From Zerene cesonia (lineage: Eukaryota > Arthropoda > Insecta > Lepidoptera > Pieridae): 64,000 nucleotides of DNA. Below, one piece after another: positions 27,601 through 33,680 of the stretch (positions are counted from its first letter, which is position 1; each line of letters begins with the position of its first letter). A program made the translations under genes and the position numbers. The notes below the pieces were generated by a model. The model saw nothing but the letters and a program-made list of their open reading frames with translations. It did not search any database and was not told the DNA's origin. Where the stretch lies: NCBI RefSeq assembly GCF_012273895.1, contig NC_052123.1, forward strand, positions 2,604,001 through 2,668,000, in the 5' to 3' direction.

Positions 27601-28873
27601 NNNNNNNNNNNNNNNNNNNNNNNNNNNNNNNNNNNNNNNNNNNNNNNNNNNNNNNNNNNNNNNNNNNNNNNNNNNNNNNNNNNNNNNNNNNNNNNNNNNN
27701 NNNNNNNNNNNNNNNNNNNNNNNNNNNNNNNNNNNNNNNNNNNNNNNNNNNNNNNNNNNNNNNNNNNNNNNNNNNNNNNNNNNNNNNNNNNNNNNNNNNN
27801 NNNNNNNNNNNNNNNNNNNNNNNNNNNNNNNNNNNNNNNNNNNNNNNNNNNNNNNNNNNNNNNNNNNNNNNNNNNNNNNNNNNNNNNNNNNNNNNNNNNN
27901 NNNNNNNNNNNNNNNNNNNNNNNNNNNNNNNNNNNNNNNNNNNNNNNNNNNNNNNNNNNNNNNNNNNNNNNNNNNNNNNNNNNNNNNNNNNNNNNNNNNN
28001 NNNNNNNNNNNNNNNNNNNNNNNNNNNNNNNNNNNNNNNNNNNNNNNNNNNNNNNNNNNNNNNNNNNNNNNNNNNNNNNNNNNNNNNNNNNNNNNNNNNN
28101 NNNNNNNNNNNNNNNNNNNNNNNNNNNNNNNNNNNNNNNNNNNNNNNNNNNNNNNNNNNNNNNNNNNNNNNNNNNNNNNNNNNNNNNNNNNNNNNNNNNN
28201 NNNNNNNNNNNNNNNNNNNNNNNNNNNNNNNNNNNNNNNNNNNNNNNNNNNNNNNNNNNNNNNNNNNNNNNNNNNNNNNNNNNNNNNNNNNNNNNNNNNN
28301 NNNNNNNNNNNNNNNNNNNNNNNNNNNNNNNNNNNNNNNNNNNNNNNNNNNNNNNNNNNNNNNNNNNNNNNNNNNNNNNNNNNNNNNNNNNNNNNNNNNN
28401 NNNNNNNNNNNNNNNNNNNNNNNNNNNNNNNNNNNNNNNNNNNNNNNNNNNNNNNNNNNNNNNNNNNNNNNNNNNNNNNNNNNNNNNNNNNNNNNNNNNN
28501 NNNNNNNNNNNNNNNNNNNNNNNNNNNNNNNNNNNNNNNNNNNNNNNNNNNNGGAAATAGGCCTCCGGCTCCCCCACTCACCGTACGAAACACAGTGGCA
28601 TGCCACTATTTCACGCCGGTTTTCTGTGGTAGTGTGGTACTTCCCCGGTGCGAGCTGGCCCAATTCGTGCCGAAGCGTGCTCGACTCCCACAATAAACAC
28701 TTAAATCTATTAGAAAGCTGTAAATAGTGCTCGCTCACCTGATCTTGCGGCTCCATGGCGAACTTCTGCTCATGATACCCCCACACCACACTCAAACACA
28801 GCAATGTCCGTAACAGTAGGAATAACGGTTGAAACCCACGCGTCACACGCAACCGGCGTCTACAGTTCGACAT
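3563..28873 (-). CDS. kirre/rst: Kirre/Roughest-family Ig cell-adhesion receptor, N-terminal part (six exons, 240 codons, continues off the left edge)
   Basis: Single-pass membrane adhesion receptor of the insect Kirre/Roughest group, related to vertebrate Neph proteins; family members bind partner IgSF proteins (Sns/Hibris type) in myoblast fusion, eye patterning, axon guidance and nephrocyte diaphragms. Joining 28739-28873, 22747-22897, 19493-19573, 7959-8110, 5073-5164 and 3563-3671 on the minus strand gives 720 nt, open throughout. Residues 1-33 form a signal peptide. Ig domain 1 has C57, W68 and C115 with the DDAKYQCQV motif; Ig domain 2 has C163, W176 and C222. Family hallmarks include EPQDQTAV, LQWTKDDFGLG, GSDEEGDYSLDI, LTVLVPPE, VSVGGKP, EHHNQTF and CQAQNTADR. 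Fly members have five Ig domains plus a membrane segment and tail; those parts are absent here and should lie left of position 1. Remembered fly sequences look slightly nearer Kirre (RDLSG, GDYSLDI, PAIRS, VSVGGKP) than Rst, but the paralogue is not settled. The interval includes introns. Confidence 0.95.
3730..3926 (+). mobile_element. Helitron-like element, type D
   Basis: Shares AACAAAGTCGCTTTCTCTG and ATTTAACGCGT...AAGCCG...GCTAG with the copy at 53025-53217; in intron 5. Confidence 0.65.
4799..4889. repeat. Perfect 37-bp inverted repeat (hairpin) in intron 5
   Basis: 4799-4835 is the exact reverse complement of 4853-4889, with a 17-base loop. AT-rich, no neighbouring copy elsewhere in the window. 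Confidence 0.95.
5073..5164 (-). CDS. kirre/rst: Coding exon 5 of the Kirre/Rst receptor: middle of Ig domain 2
   Basis: Acceptor CTTCCATTACAG|ATA and donor CCAA|GTGAGT; 92 nt, phase 0 in and phase 2 out. It encodes ITWVDSNAGVLTQGVTYTVE and ALPDGQRFTA, with W176 as the core tryptophan of Ig domain 2, then two bases of K204. Order and spacing agree with the ITW, VLT and RFTAKS positions of the fly proteins. Confidence 0.95.
5165..7958 (-). other. Intron 4
   Basis: 2794 bases, GT-AG. It holds a decayed A-tailed retroposon (5304-5480) and a scrap of Helitron-like 3' end near 6180-6205. About 6210-7950 is apparently unique, with a 22-bp near-palindrome at 7295-7316 and repeated ATTATCC motifs near 7507-7590. 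Confidence 0.9.
5304..5480 (+). mobile_element. A-tailed retroposon, copy 2, decayed and truncated
   Basis: GGGAGTCGAGCTTCGGCAAG to the CCTTTCCTTATCCCTTATC region; the tail is missing. In intron 4, about 140 bases from exon 5. Confidence 0.65.
7959..8110 (-). CDS. kirre/rst: Coding exon 4 of the Kirre/Rst receptor: Ig1-Ig2 linker and first half of Ig domain 2
   Basis: Acceptor TTTGTACAG|GTG and donor GCTGAG|GTAAGA; 152 nt, phase 1 in and phase 0 out. It encodes EPAIRSRYARLTVLVPPEPP, then KILQGNFYSTTEDRIIKLEC and VSVGGKPPAE (residues 124-173). The LTVLVPPE linker closes the first Ig domain, and C163 is the first cysteine of the second. Confidence 0.95.
8395..8573 (-). mobile_element. Helitron-like element
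   Basis: Plus strand begins ACTAGCCATCCGCCCGCGG, the reverse of the usual 3' end, followed by a weakly conserved body (TCCGAGATATACACGAACC). Confidence 0.5.
9616..9816 (+). mobile_element. Lep1-type Helitron, full length
   Basis: Good match end to end; the terminal motif is changed to GCTAAT. A short direct duplication (AAAATAACAATTGATAT) follows at about 9826 and 9882. Confidence 0.9.
11650..12649. other. Assembly gap, exactly 1000 N, in intron 3
   Basis: Run of N with round length, so probably a placeholder. Flanks are unique AT-rich sequence and give no clue to the missing content. Confidence 0.99.
13772..13971 (+). mobile_element. Lep1-type Helitron, full length
   Basis: Ends GGGTGCAGCTAG; otherwise close to the consensus of the window. 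Confidence 0.9.
14531..14714 (-). mobile_element. Lep1-type Helitron, slightly deleted
   Basis: About 20 bases missing in the middle (around TCCACAATCGATTGAG). Two extra TAGTAGGA-like units follow its 5' end. Confidence 0.88.
15719..15918 (-). mobile_element. Lep1-type Helitron, full length
   Basis: Close to consensus; the 5' terminus is repeated imperfectly (TTAGTAGGTCAGTAGGATG). Confidence 0.92.
16133..16373 (+). mobile_element. Non-LTR retrotransposon (CR1/Jockey-like), 3' end with poly(A)
   Basis: 16143-16301 is open for 52 codons: FFPRTVKLWNDLPATVFPNN, then YDIGAFKKRAYMSLKGRQST, and stops. F-P-R-T-x-x-x-W-N-x-L-P is the usual C-terminal motif of reverse transcriptases of these LINE clades. 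A stop lies directly upstream, so this is a 5'-truncated dead copy. The 3' UTR contains ACATCAGGTGGCCCACCTGC and ends in 24 A. Confidence 0.8.
16440..16562. repeat. SINE-C-related inverted scraps
   Basis: TTTTGAAAGAATAGAAAAAA on the left and TTTCTATTCTTTCAAAATTT on the right form an inverted pair around a GC-rich core. The right arm equals the tail of the SINE-C copy at 31255. Confidence 0.5.
17078..17280 (-). mobile_element. Lep1-type Helitron, full length
   Basis: Close to consensus; carries a slightly longer CA run. A different Helitron-like fragment abuts it at 17309. Confidence 0.92.
17309..17445 (+). mobile_element. Helitron-like fragment
   Basis: Begins TCCTTCTAACGTTATAAACG and includes TTTGTTACTCTTTTACGCG; its middle resembles the copy at 30911-31089. 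Cut off near the retroposon at 17471. Confidence 0.55.
17471..17800 (+). mobile_element. A-tailed retroposon, copy 3, near complete
   Basis: GGGAGTCGAGCACGCTTCGG to GCCCGCTATGACATATT with an A tail at 17784-17800; the best-preserved ungapped copy. Confidence 0.85.
18056..18378 (-). mobile_element. tRNA-derived SINE (SINE-A), copy 1
   Basis: On the minus strand: GCAGTGGTGGCTCAGTGGTG (A box TGGCTCAGTGG), GGTTCGAGACC (B box), a body with CCTCATAGGAGGCC, and an end at GGGCTGATGATG. Inverted relative to copy 2. Confidence 0.85.
18411..18598 (+). repeat. Three-unit tandem repeat of ~62 bp
   Basis: Units start at about 18411, 18472 and 18535, each with TATTTCAACCGACGTT-like, GGTTCTCAATTCG-like and TGTATTATTTT-like parts. 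It is the loop between the two inverted SINE-A copies and is related to the G-type element. Confidence 0.75.
18600..18903 (+). mobile_element. tRNA-derived SINE (SINE-A), copy 2
   Basis: A box ATGGCTCAGTGG and B box GGTTCGAGACC within the first 65 bases, ending GGGCTGATGATGAT. Forms a ~300-bp inverted repeat with copy 1. Confidence 0.85.
19150..19465. mobile_element. Cluster of Helitron-like pieces beside exon 3
   Basis: Three pieces abut: a type B front part (about 19150-19262, +), an element reversed (19263-19443, GTCCCGGCTCCGCCCGGAT to TTATAATATTAGTGTG), and a forward 3' scrap (CACGGGCGAAGCCGGC, 19450-19465). The last ends about 27 bases from the exon 3 donor. Confidence 0.6.
19493..19573 (-). 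CDS. kirre/rst: Coding exon 3 of the Kirre/Rst receptor: end of Ig domain 1
   Basis: Acceptor TTTTGCAG|GGG and donor CCAGAG|GTAAGG; 81 nt, phase 1 in and out. It encodes GDYSLDIRDVTLEDDAKYQC followed by QVSSGSR, with the second cysteine of Ig domain 1 (C115) in the usual D-x-A-x-Y-x-C setting. Too short to stand out as an open frame; found by looking for the family motif between exons 2 and 4. Debris of Helitron-like elements begins only about 25 bases beyond its donor. Confidence 0.95.
19850..19913 (+). mobile_element. SINE-A 3' fragment
   Basis: CCCTCATAGGAGGCCTGTGT through GGGCTGATGATGATGATG. Confidence 0.75.
20997..21189 (+). mobile_element. Lep1-type Helitron, small deletion
   Basis: Lacks the GCTCTTTCAC segment; ends GCGCAGCTAGT. 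Preceded by an extra CCTACT unit. Confidence 0.9.
21911..22111 (-). mobile_element. Lep1-type Helitron, full length
   Basis: Altered 3' end (TAGTTGCTCCCGGCGG) and duplicated 5' end (TAGTAGGATAGTAGGAT). Confidence 0.9.
22407..22690 (-). mobile_element. A-tailed retroposon, copy 4
   Basis: Reversed: T-run, ATGTCACAGTCGGCAATGG to CTTCTGTGGGGGTGTGGTAC. Contains an inverted GTAGAGGCGTAA/TTACGCCTCTAC pair (22474-22515). Ends about 56 bases from the exon 2 donor. Confidence 0.8.
22747..22897 (-). CDS. kirre/rst: Coding exon 2 of the Kirre/Rst receptor: first part of Ig domain 1
   Basis: Acceptor TTAACAG|ACA and donor GAAG|GTTGGT; 151 nt, phase 0 in and phase 1 out. It encodes residues 46-95 plus the first base of G96, beginning TAVIGSRVTLPCRV. 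It carries the first domain's B-strand cysteine (C57) and core tryptophan (W68), and the conserved WTKDDFGLGLHRDLSGYDRY and GSDEE stretches. The match to fly Kirre/Roughest is near continuous. Confidence 0.96.
23822..23962 (-). mobile_element. Helitron-like element, type B
   Basis: ACTAGCAGTTCACCCCGAC to TTATCCATTACAAAC, followed by an (AAAT)n run. Confidence 0.65.
23966..23993 (+). repeat. (AAAT)n microsatellite
   Basis: About five TAAA units after a short A run, directly behind the Helitron-like element. Confidence 0.9.
24868..24970 (+). mobile_element. tRNA-derived SINE (SINE-C), copy 1
   Basis: A-box-like GGCCGAGAGATTAGGCG and B-box GTTCGAATCCC, followed by a TTCTTTAAAAAATCCTCATT tail. 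The ends do not form an acceptor stem, and a second copy has the same flanks, so this is a SINE and not a tRNA gene. Confidence 0.65.
25408..25585 (-). mobile_element. Helitron-like element, type D
   Basis: ACTAGCTTTTGCTCGTGGC, then CTTGCTCTTGATTCAATCT and the reversed GACTTT end. Confidence 0.65.
25853..25925. mobile_element. Foldback MITE (FB1) fragment
   Basis: AACGGATTTTAAACGCGATT and AACCCGACGTTGCGG only. Confidence 0.55.
27418..28693 (-). mobile_element. A-tailed retroposon, copy 5, interrupted by the N gap
   Basis: Tail half at 27418-27552 and head half at 28553-28693, same orientation. By comparison with copies 3 and 4 only about 80 bases are missing. The head ends about 45 bases from the exon 1 donor. 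Confidence 0.8.
27553..28552. other. Assembly gap, exactly 1000 N, in intron 1
   Basis: Same round length as the first gap. Both flanks belong to one A-tailed retroposon in the same orientation; the true gap may be only tens of bases. Confidence 0.99.
28739..28873 (-). CDS. kirre/rst: Coding exon 1 of the Kirre/Rst receptor: start codon and signal peptide
   Basis: 45 codons, ending in phase 0 with CAG|GTGAGC, a strong donor (intron begins at 28738). The protein starts MSNCRRRLRV, has a hydrophobic run (FLLLRTLLCLSVVWG, about residues 18-32) typical of a signal peptide, then KFAMEPQDQ, the conserved lead-in to Ig domain 1 in this family. The ATG at 28871-28873 is the only one that puts a signal peptide in front of this motif. 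Read unspliced, the frame stays open into the neighbouring retroposon and the N gap; that extension is intronic and not protein. Confidence 0.93.
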
Positions 28874-28973
28874 TTTTACTTCTACCCTCGATTCTATTTA
28901 CATCGTGGGAGGACGTACTCCCCTACGTGTTGGACTTTAAACATTTAGGCGCCATGCTATTTCGGGCGGTGTT
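28874..28973 (-). other. Probable 5'-UTR part of exon 1, with splice acceptor and a short upstream ORF
   Basis: Going upstream from the start codon, the minus strand reads TTCTTTGTTTCAG immediately before 28973, a good acceptor with a pyrimidine tract (AG at 28974-28975 by complement). If used, this exon is 28739-28973 and the transcription start is in a separate exon further right. An upstream ATG at 28955 opens an 11-codon reading frame closed by TAG at 28923, ahead of the main start. The acceptor and the uORF are visible; their use is inferred and needs transcript data. Confidence 0.5.
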
Positions 28974-29124
28974 CTGAAACAAAGAATGATAATTGTAGTT
29001 TTAAATAGATTTTTCAATGGTGTGCGGCGAGGTTTGGGTGAATCGTTTTGAGATGAATGATTTGAGTTATTTTGGTTGTGACGGTAGTTAGATTGAGTAT
29101 CTTAAGACAAAAATGGTGTTTAGA

Positions 29125-29300
29125 AATTAAAGACTTTTAACGGAATCAAAATCAATAGACTCAGTCTCAGTCTTCCCGTGACCACGGTCGCTGTAATGAG
29201 TTCGAAATGTCGGGTTAATAATATAGTGCATAAATCAGGTTCAACATCCGTTAAAAGTCTTTAATTTGTACATGTAATGCTCGCGTAAAATGAAACACAA
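29125..29300. mobile_element. Foldback MITE (FB1), copy 1
   Basis: Arms TTAAAGACTTTTAACGGA and TCCGTTAAAAGTCTTTAA flank a core with CGAAATGTCGGGTTAATA. About 150-330 bases upstream of the probable 5'-UTR acceptor. Confidence 0.75.
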
Positions 29301-29339
29301 GATTATACTAAAAGTAGTGTTTTTCGTTACTTATAATTT

Positions 29340-29546
29340 TATATTCACGACGACAGACGTCCCTGCGGAGGGAAGTATCACGCCCGATTCTACAAAGCGA
29401 CCCACGATATCATTTCTCAATCACACAAAAAGAACTAATCGGTTGAAAACCCATGGAGTTATCCACTAACAAAAAAAGTACAGCCCATATGAGAACATCC
29501 TCTCCTCTTTGTGAGAATATCGGTTGAAAATTTCAAAAGATATATT
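29340..29546 (+). mobile_element. G-type element (CGGTTGAAAA repeats)
   Basis: AATCGGTTGAAAACCCATGG, then a second TATCGGTTGAAAATTTC. Shares order and phrasing with 57125-57325. Class not evident. Confidence 0.55.
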
Positions 29547-29735
29547 TTTTATGACATTAAAGGGCAACTGAGCTGGTGGTTCGCCTGATGGTAAGCGATC
29601 ACCACCGCCCATGAACATTCGCAGAGCGCTAACTCTGCGCTGCCCGCTTTTAAAGGCAAAGGGTTAAGGAAAGGTTTGACGACTGGAAAGAAGGAATAGA
29701 CTGAGAAGGGTGAGGAAAAGGAGCTATAGTTTAAA
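29547..29735 (-). mobile_element. A-tailed retroposon, copy 6, tail half
   Basis: T-run, GGGCAACTGAGCTGGTGG to GGTGAGGAAAAGGAG; head missing. Lies against a G-type element. Confidence 0.75.
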
Positions 29736-30024
29736 TACATCATCGCATTCGCCCTGGAAGCGATCCGCTACCGGGTTAATCAAATAAATAAGTTGGGAAG
29801 ACTCGACGCATAATTTCAAAGTTTCCCGTATTGATACTCCTTTAGTTTTTTACATTTCTTCCTCGTTTAAGTGGTTTGCGACCGCCTTTTGACGTTTACT
29901 TTAAATATTTCTTATTCAGTTACAATTTTATTTGAAGTGTGTTCGCAATTGGGAATGTGTGTGTATTGATTTGTTTTTATTTTATTTAAAAACGTAAAAA
30001 GAACGATAGCTTACATAATAATTT

Positions 30025-30186
30025 ATACTAATATTATAAAGCTGAATAGTTTGTTTGTTTGAACGCACTAATCTCAGGAACTACTGGTCCGATTTGAAAA
30101 ATTCTTTCAGTGTTAGATAGTCCATTTATTGAGGAATATTATAGGCTGTATATGTACAACGGACGAAGCCGGGCGGAGCGTTAGTG
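30025..30186 (+). mobile_element. Helitron-like element, type H
   Basis: ATACTAATATTATAAAGCTG, TTGTTTGAACGCACTAATCTC, AGTCCATTTATTGAGG and an end at GGGCGGAGCGTTAGTGTC. Relatives at 42530, 42850, 54200, 55080 and 55738. Confidence 0.7.
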
Positions 30187-30414
30187 TCATATATTATATT
30201 TATGAAACAATTAGTTCAGGTCAGTCAGAAAGAATCATAAAAATGAATTCACCTAGTAAAAGGTTTAGAAAAAACAATCATATTAATAACCTCTTTTTTT
30301 GAGGTCAGTTGAGAAAAAAGGAAAATGAATCTATAAAATTGACTACAATTCACAATTAACCGAATCCAAGTGATTGCTGAATAAATCTTTGGAATAAACA
30401 ACGTCATTTAATAA

Positions 30415-30597
30415 ACTAGCTGCACGCCCCGGCTCCGCCCGGGGAGTCATTTCCGTTATTCAAATAATAAATACCATCCTATCTTTTAAATTGATTCAAA
30501 CTGCACATAGTGTGGAAATATTAATCAAAATCGGTTGAGCAGTTTAGGAGTCCATCGCAGACAAAAAATGTGACACGTAATTTACATATATTAAGAA
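30415..30597 (-). mobile_element. Helitron-like element, type I
   Basis: ACTAGCTGCACGCCCCGGC start in plus reading, AATCGGTTGAGCAGTTTAGG and GAGTCCATCGCAGACAAA. Relatives at 37432 and 41456. Confidence 0.65.
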
Positions 30598-30910
30598 AGA
30601 TAAAAAACACCATCAACGTCGTGCAATATCATTATAAATACTAAATGTCATGCGATATCTTTCTTTTAACTACTTTATAAATACCATTAAACGGGAAAGC
30701 ACAGGAAATGGTGTAATGTAACCAGAAGTGAACCTTTTCCATATGTAGTCATATGTAGTCTAAGAGCTAGTAAATTATTTGTAGTCGATTGTAATATTGC
30801 TATTTTATTCTTAATAATATGTAATGAAAATACACAAAACCTAAGAAAATAGTTCTATATTTTAAAGTTAATTAGTGCATTAATATCACAAAAGTATTAA
30901 TATATCAAAC

Positions 30911-31089
30911 ACTAGCTGTAACCCGCGGCGTCACTCGTAGTACCTGGATGAAAAGTAGCATATGTTCTAATCCAGTCTATAATCTATATCTATACCAAAT
31001 TTCATAGATATACGATAAGCTGTTTTCGTTTCAAAGAGCCATACATCCATCCGTAATTACGGACCTTCGCGTTATAATATTATTAGGAT
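30911..31089 (-). mobile_element. Helitron-like element
   Basis: ACTAGCTGTAACCCGCGGCG to TTATAATATTATTAGGAT; internal text shared with the fragment at 17309. Confidence 0.65.
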
Positions 31090-31222
31090 TTAAATGCTAC
31101 GTTTCGCGATATTTTCTTAACATTGGAATAAAATCTATATAGTTGTACTGTCCCAGGGGCACGTGATTACGTAGAAAAAAGGGGCACCCCACGCCATCTA
31201 TGCCCCTAAGGCACATAAAACC

Positions 31223-31355
31223 GAATGGGTAGAAGAAATTCGATTACTGTGGCGGGATAACGGTTGGCCGAGAGGCTAGGCGTTGCGTTGGTTTGGCAAA
31301 GAACGCGAGTTCAAATCCCGCCAAGATTTTTCTATTCTTTCAAAATTTCTCATTT
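31223..31355 (+). mobile_element. tRNA-derived SINE (SINE-C), copy 2
   Basis: TTGGCCGAGAGGCTAGGCG (A box) and GTTCAAATCCCGCC (B box), tail TTCTATTCTTTCAAAATTTC. A Lep1 copy is inserted at its end. Confidence 0.65.
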
Positions 31356-31363
31356 ATACAGCA

Positions 31364-31557
31364 CCTAGCTGCACCCCGCGGTTTCACCCGCGTAAGTCCG
31401 TATCCCATAGGTCTATCGGGATAAAAAGTTGCCTATATGTTATTTCCGTTTTCCAGCTGCCTACGTACCAAATATCATTGCAATCAGTAGTTCCTGCGTG
31501 AAAGAGCAACAAACACACACATCCTTACAAACTTATGCATTTTTAATATGAGTAGGA
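31364..31557 (-). mobile_element. Lep1-type Helitron, full length
   Basis: Several substitutions; inserted at the end of a tRNA-derived SINE copy. The 5' end is followed by repeated TAGGAT units. Confidence 0.88.
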
Positions 31558-32028
31558 TAGGATTAGTAGGATTTCAATGCTATAAATCTAAAAGTTAAAG
31601 TTAAGGGTTCGAAAAAAATTAAAAGCTCCAAGAAGTACACAGTTTAAAGGCATAATAATCAAGATCATTACAACTAATACACCCCTTGTTGTTGGCGTCT
31701 CAAAGATTGTAATTTATGCTTTAATTAACATCCACTTTGAGCGGATTTTCCTTTGAATAGAAATGCAATATTCTAAAAGGAAATGAACTGTATGAAGTGG
31801 GTTCGGCGGAACTCTTAAAATAAATTGCATATTAGGTATTCGATGAATTGCACAAGAATAAAATACTAATAAATTAACACTTATCTAACAATTGAAAATA
31901 TTTTAAAACGTGTAATGATATTATCATAAAAATAAATCGATTTTAAAATCATCTTCAAATACAAGCAATAAAAATATTGATTTAAATATGACTGTTAAAC
32001 ATATTAATCAATTGGCAACAAAACACAC

Positions 32029-32047
32029 AGTACAGTACAGTACAGTA
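32029..32047 (+). repeat. (ACAGT)n short tandem repeat
   Basis: About four ACAGT units. Confidence 0.9.
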
Positions 32048-32194
32048 TCTATAATGATATCCAAATTGATAGGATACACTACTAATATTAAAAATGCGAA
32101 AGTATGATAGTTTTATCAATCGGAATCCGGAGGTTTCCATCTTCTTATATTAAGCGGGCGAAGCCGTGGGCGAAATGTTAGTATTAATTACTTA

Positions 32195-32315
32195 TGAAAT
32201 TTTGTATGCATATCATGCAAATGACACCTAACCGGTCCCAGAATCGAACTAAATCTATTTTTCATACCCCTGATTGACAAAAGTAAGGCAGAACAGCGTT
32301 TGCCGGGTCAGCTAG
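32195..32315 (+). mobile_element. Helitron-like element, type C, 3' part
   Basis: Ends AACAGCGTTTGCCGGGTCAG, CTAG, as does the copy at 37096-37254. Confidence 0.6.
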
Positions 32316-32484
32316 CTTAACATAAATTTGTAGACAAAATGTATCACCAGCTCTTAGACTACATCTCATATTCCCATTCCCAGAGTTATGTATCTTTGTA
32401 TTCATTACGGTCGCGGTAATCTCAACTTGATTAGTTCGAATAAGGCTAAGCTACGGATAACGTAATGTATCCCATGTAGTGAGA

Positions 32485-32621
32485 ATCCCACTATCAATAT
32501 AATAAACGCGAACGATGGATGTTTGTTACTCTTTCACGCAAAAACTACTGTACCGATTGCTAGGAAATTTGTTACGTAGACAGCTGGAATTACGCGGGTG
32601 AAATCGCGGGGCGCAGCTAGT
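32485..32621 (+). mobile_element. Lep1-type Helitron with internal deletion
   Basis: Jumps from CAGCTGGA to TTACGCGGG, losing the region that usually contains TATCCCGATATTCC. Ends GCGCAGCTAGT. Confidence 0.85.
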
Positions 32622-33384
32622 GTATATTGTTTGTAGGGTTCATATTGAAATCTCTTTGAAATAATCATAAATATACTAAATTTACCAAATAAGGCTCCAC
32701 CCTTCAAATAAAAATTTAACCCTGAAAATAGTTTCACCCATTCAGCAGTATGAGATAACAAAGCCGACAACAAAAGTACAAGCGAATTGATAACCTCCTT
32801 TTGTGAAGTCAGTTGAAAAGCTTGGCTATGTTTCGGATTAAAAAAAAAATCGATAATGATGATTAAAGCATCCGCTAAGAAAGGACTGAAAAAAACTACA
32901 ACCAAGGGGATAAAATAAGAAATTTGGATGAAAGATTGTATTTTAAAATTTTATTTCGACCACGGGCGAAGCTGCGGACAACAGCAAGTAGGCTATAATT
33001 TTAAAACGACAGGTATTAAGCAAAAAATAAAGAAGAAATAAAAAAAACCACCCAAACGTGTATTCACCGACAATTAGATGCCTAATTAATCATTTGGGCA
33101 TAATAATAAATGGACAGGATTACAAACGTAAATCTAAAGATCTAAAAGTGATTCGATTCAAAAAAAAATAGATCAAAGACACCGTTAAAACTGGTTATTT
33201 TAAAACATTTACGTTTCGTACAAATTGGGTTTAATATTGAGTTATACGTAATTAGATGTTCGAGTCATTAGTAGATAACTTTACGGCGGCAAAACTGACG
33301 CAATCTATGATTATATTATCGAAATATTATTTATATGTATGTTTATATACAACCGTTTCAATTTCGACTTTGAATACTTATTAA

Positions 33385-33470
33385 TCTAGCTATTCGCCCC
33401 AGCTTCGCCCGTGGTTTTTATATAGCCTATGTCACTCAGTGAAATTGCAGCTTTCCAATCCTATTTCCTA
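33385..33470 (-). mobile_element. Helitron-like element, type B, truncated
   Basis: Only the 3' half (TAGCTATTCGCCCCAGC to TTGCAGCTTTCCAATCC); broken where the neighbouring Lep1 begins. Confidence 0.55.
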
Positions 33471-33482
33471 CTATCCTACTAA

Positions 33483-33680
33483 TCCTACTAATATTATAAA
33501 TGTGAAAGTTTGTAAGGATGTGTGTTTGTTGCTCTTTCACGCAAAAACTACTGAACCAATTGCAAAGAGATTTGGTACGTAGACAGCTGGACAACTGGAA
33601 TAACATAGGCAACTTTTTATCCCGATTATCCTACGGGATACGGACTTACGCGGGTGAAATCACGGGACGTAGCTAGCTAG
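33483..33680 (+). mobile_element. Lep1-type Helitron, full length
   Basis: Its start is preceded by further CTACTATCCTACTAATCC units, and it abuts the truncated Helitron-like copy at 33385-33470. The end is GTAGCTAGCTAG. Confidence 0.9.

Larger units (their letters stand above)
22898..28738 (-). other. Intron 1
   Basis: 5841 bases including 1000 N. Contains Helitron-like copies at 23822 and 25408, a tRNA-derived SINE at 24868, a MITE scrap near 25860-25925, and the A-tailed retroposon interrupted by the gap. 26200-27417 is AT-rich with no recognised content. Confidence 0.85.

Noticed and set aside
27473..28873. 466-codon minus-strand frame starting with the receptor signal peptide
   Set aside because: Only the first 45 codons are exon. 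The frame runs through the GT donor, a retroposon and 1000 N.
32534..32905. 123-codon minus-strand frame
   Set aside because: Runs through a deleted Lep1 copy and a G-type fragment; repeat-derived.
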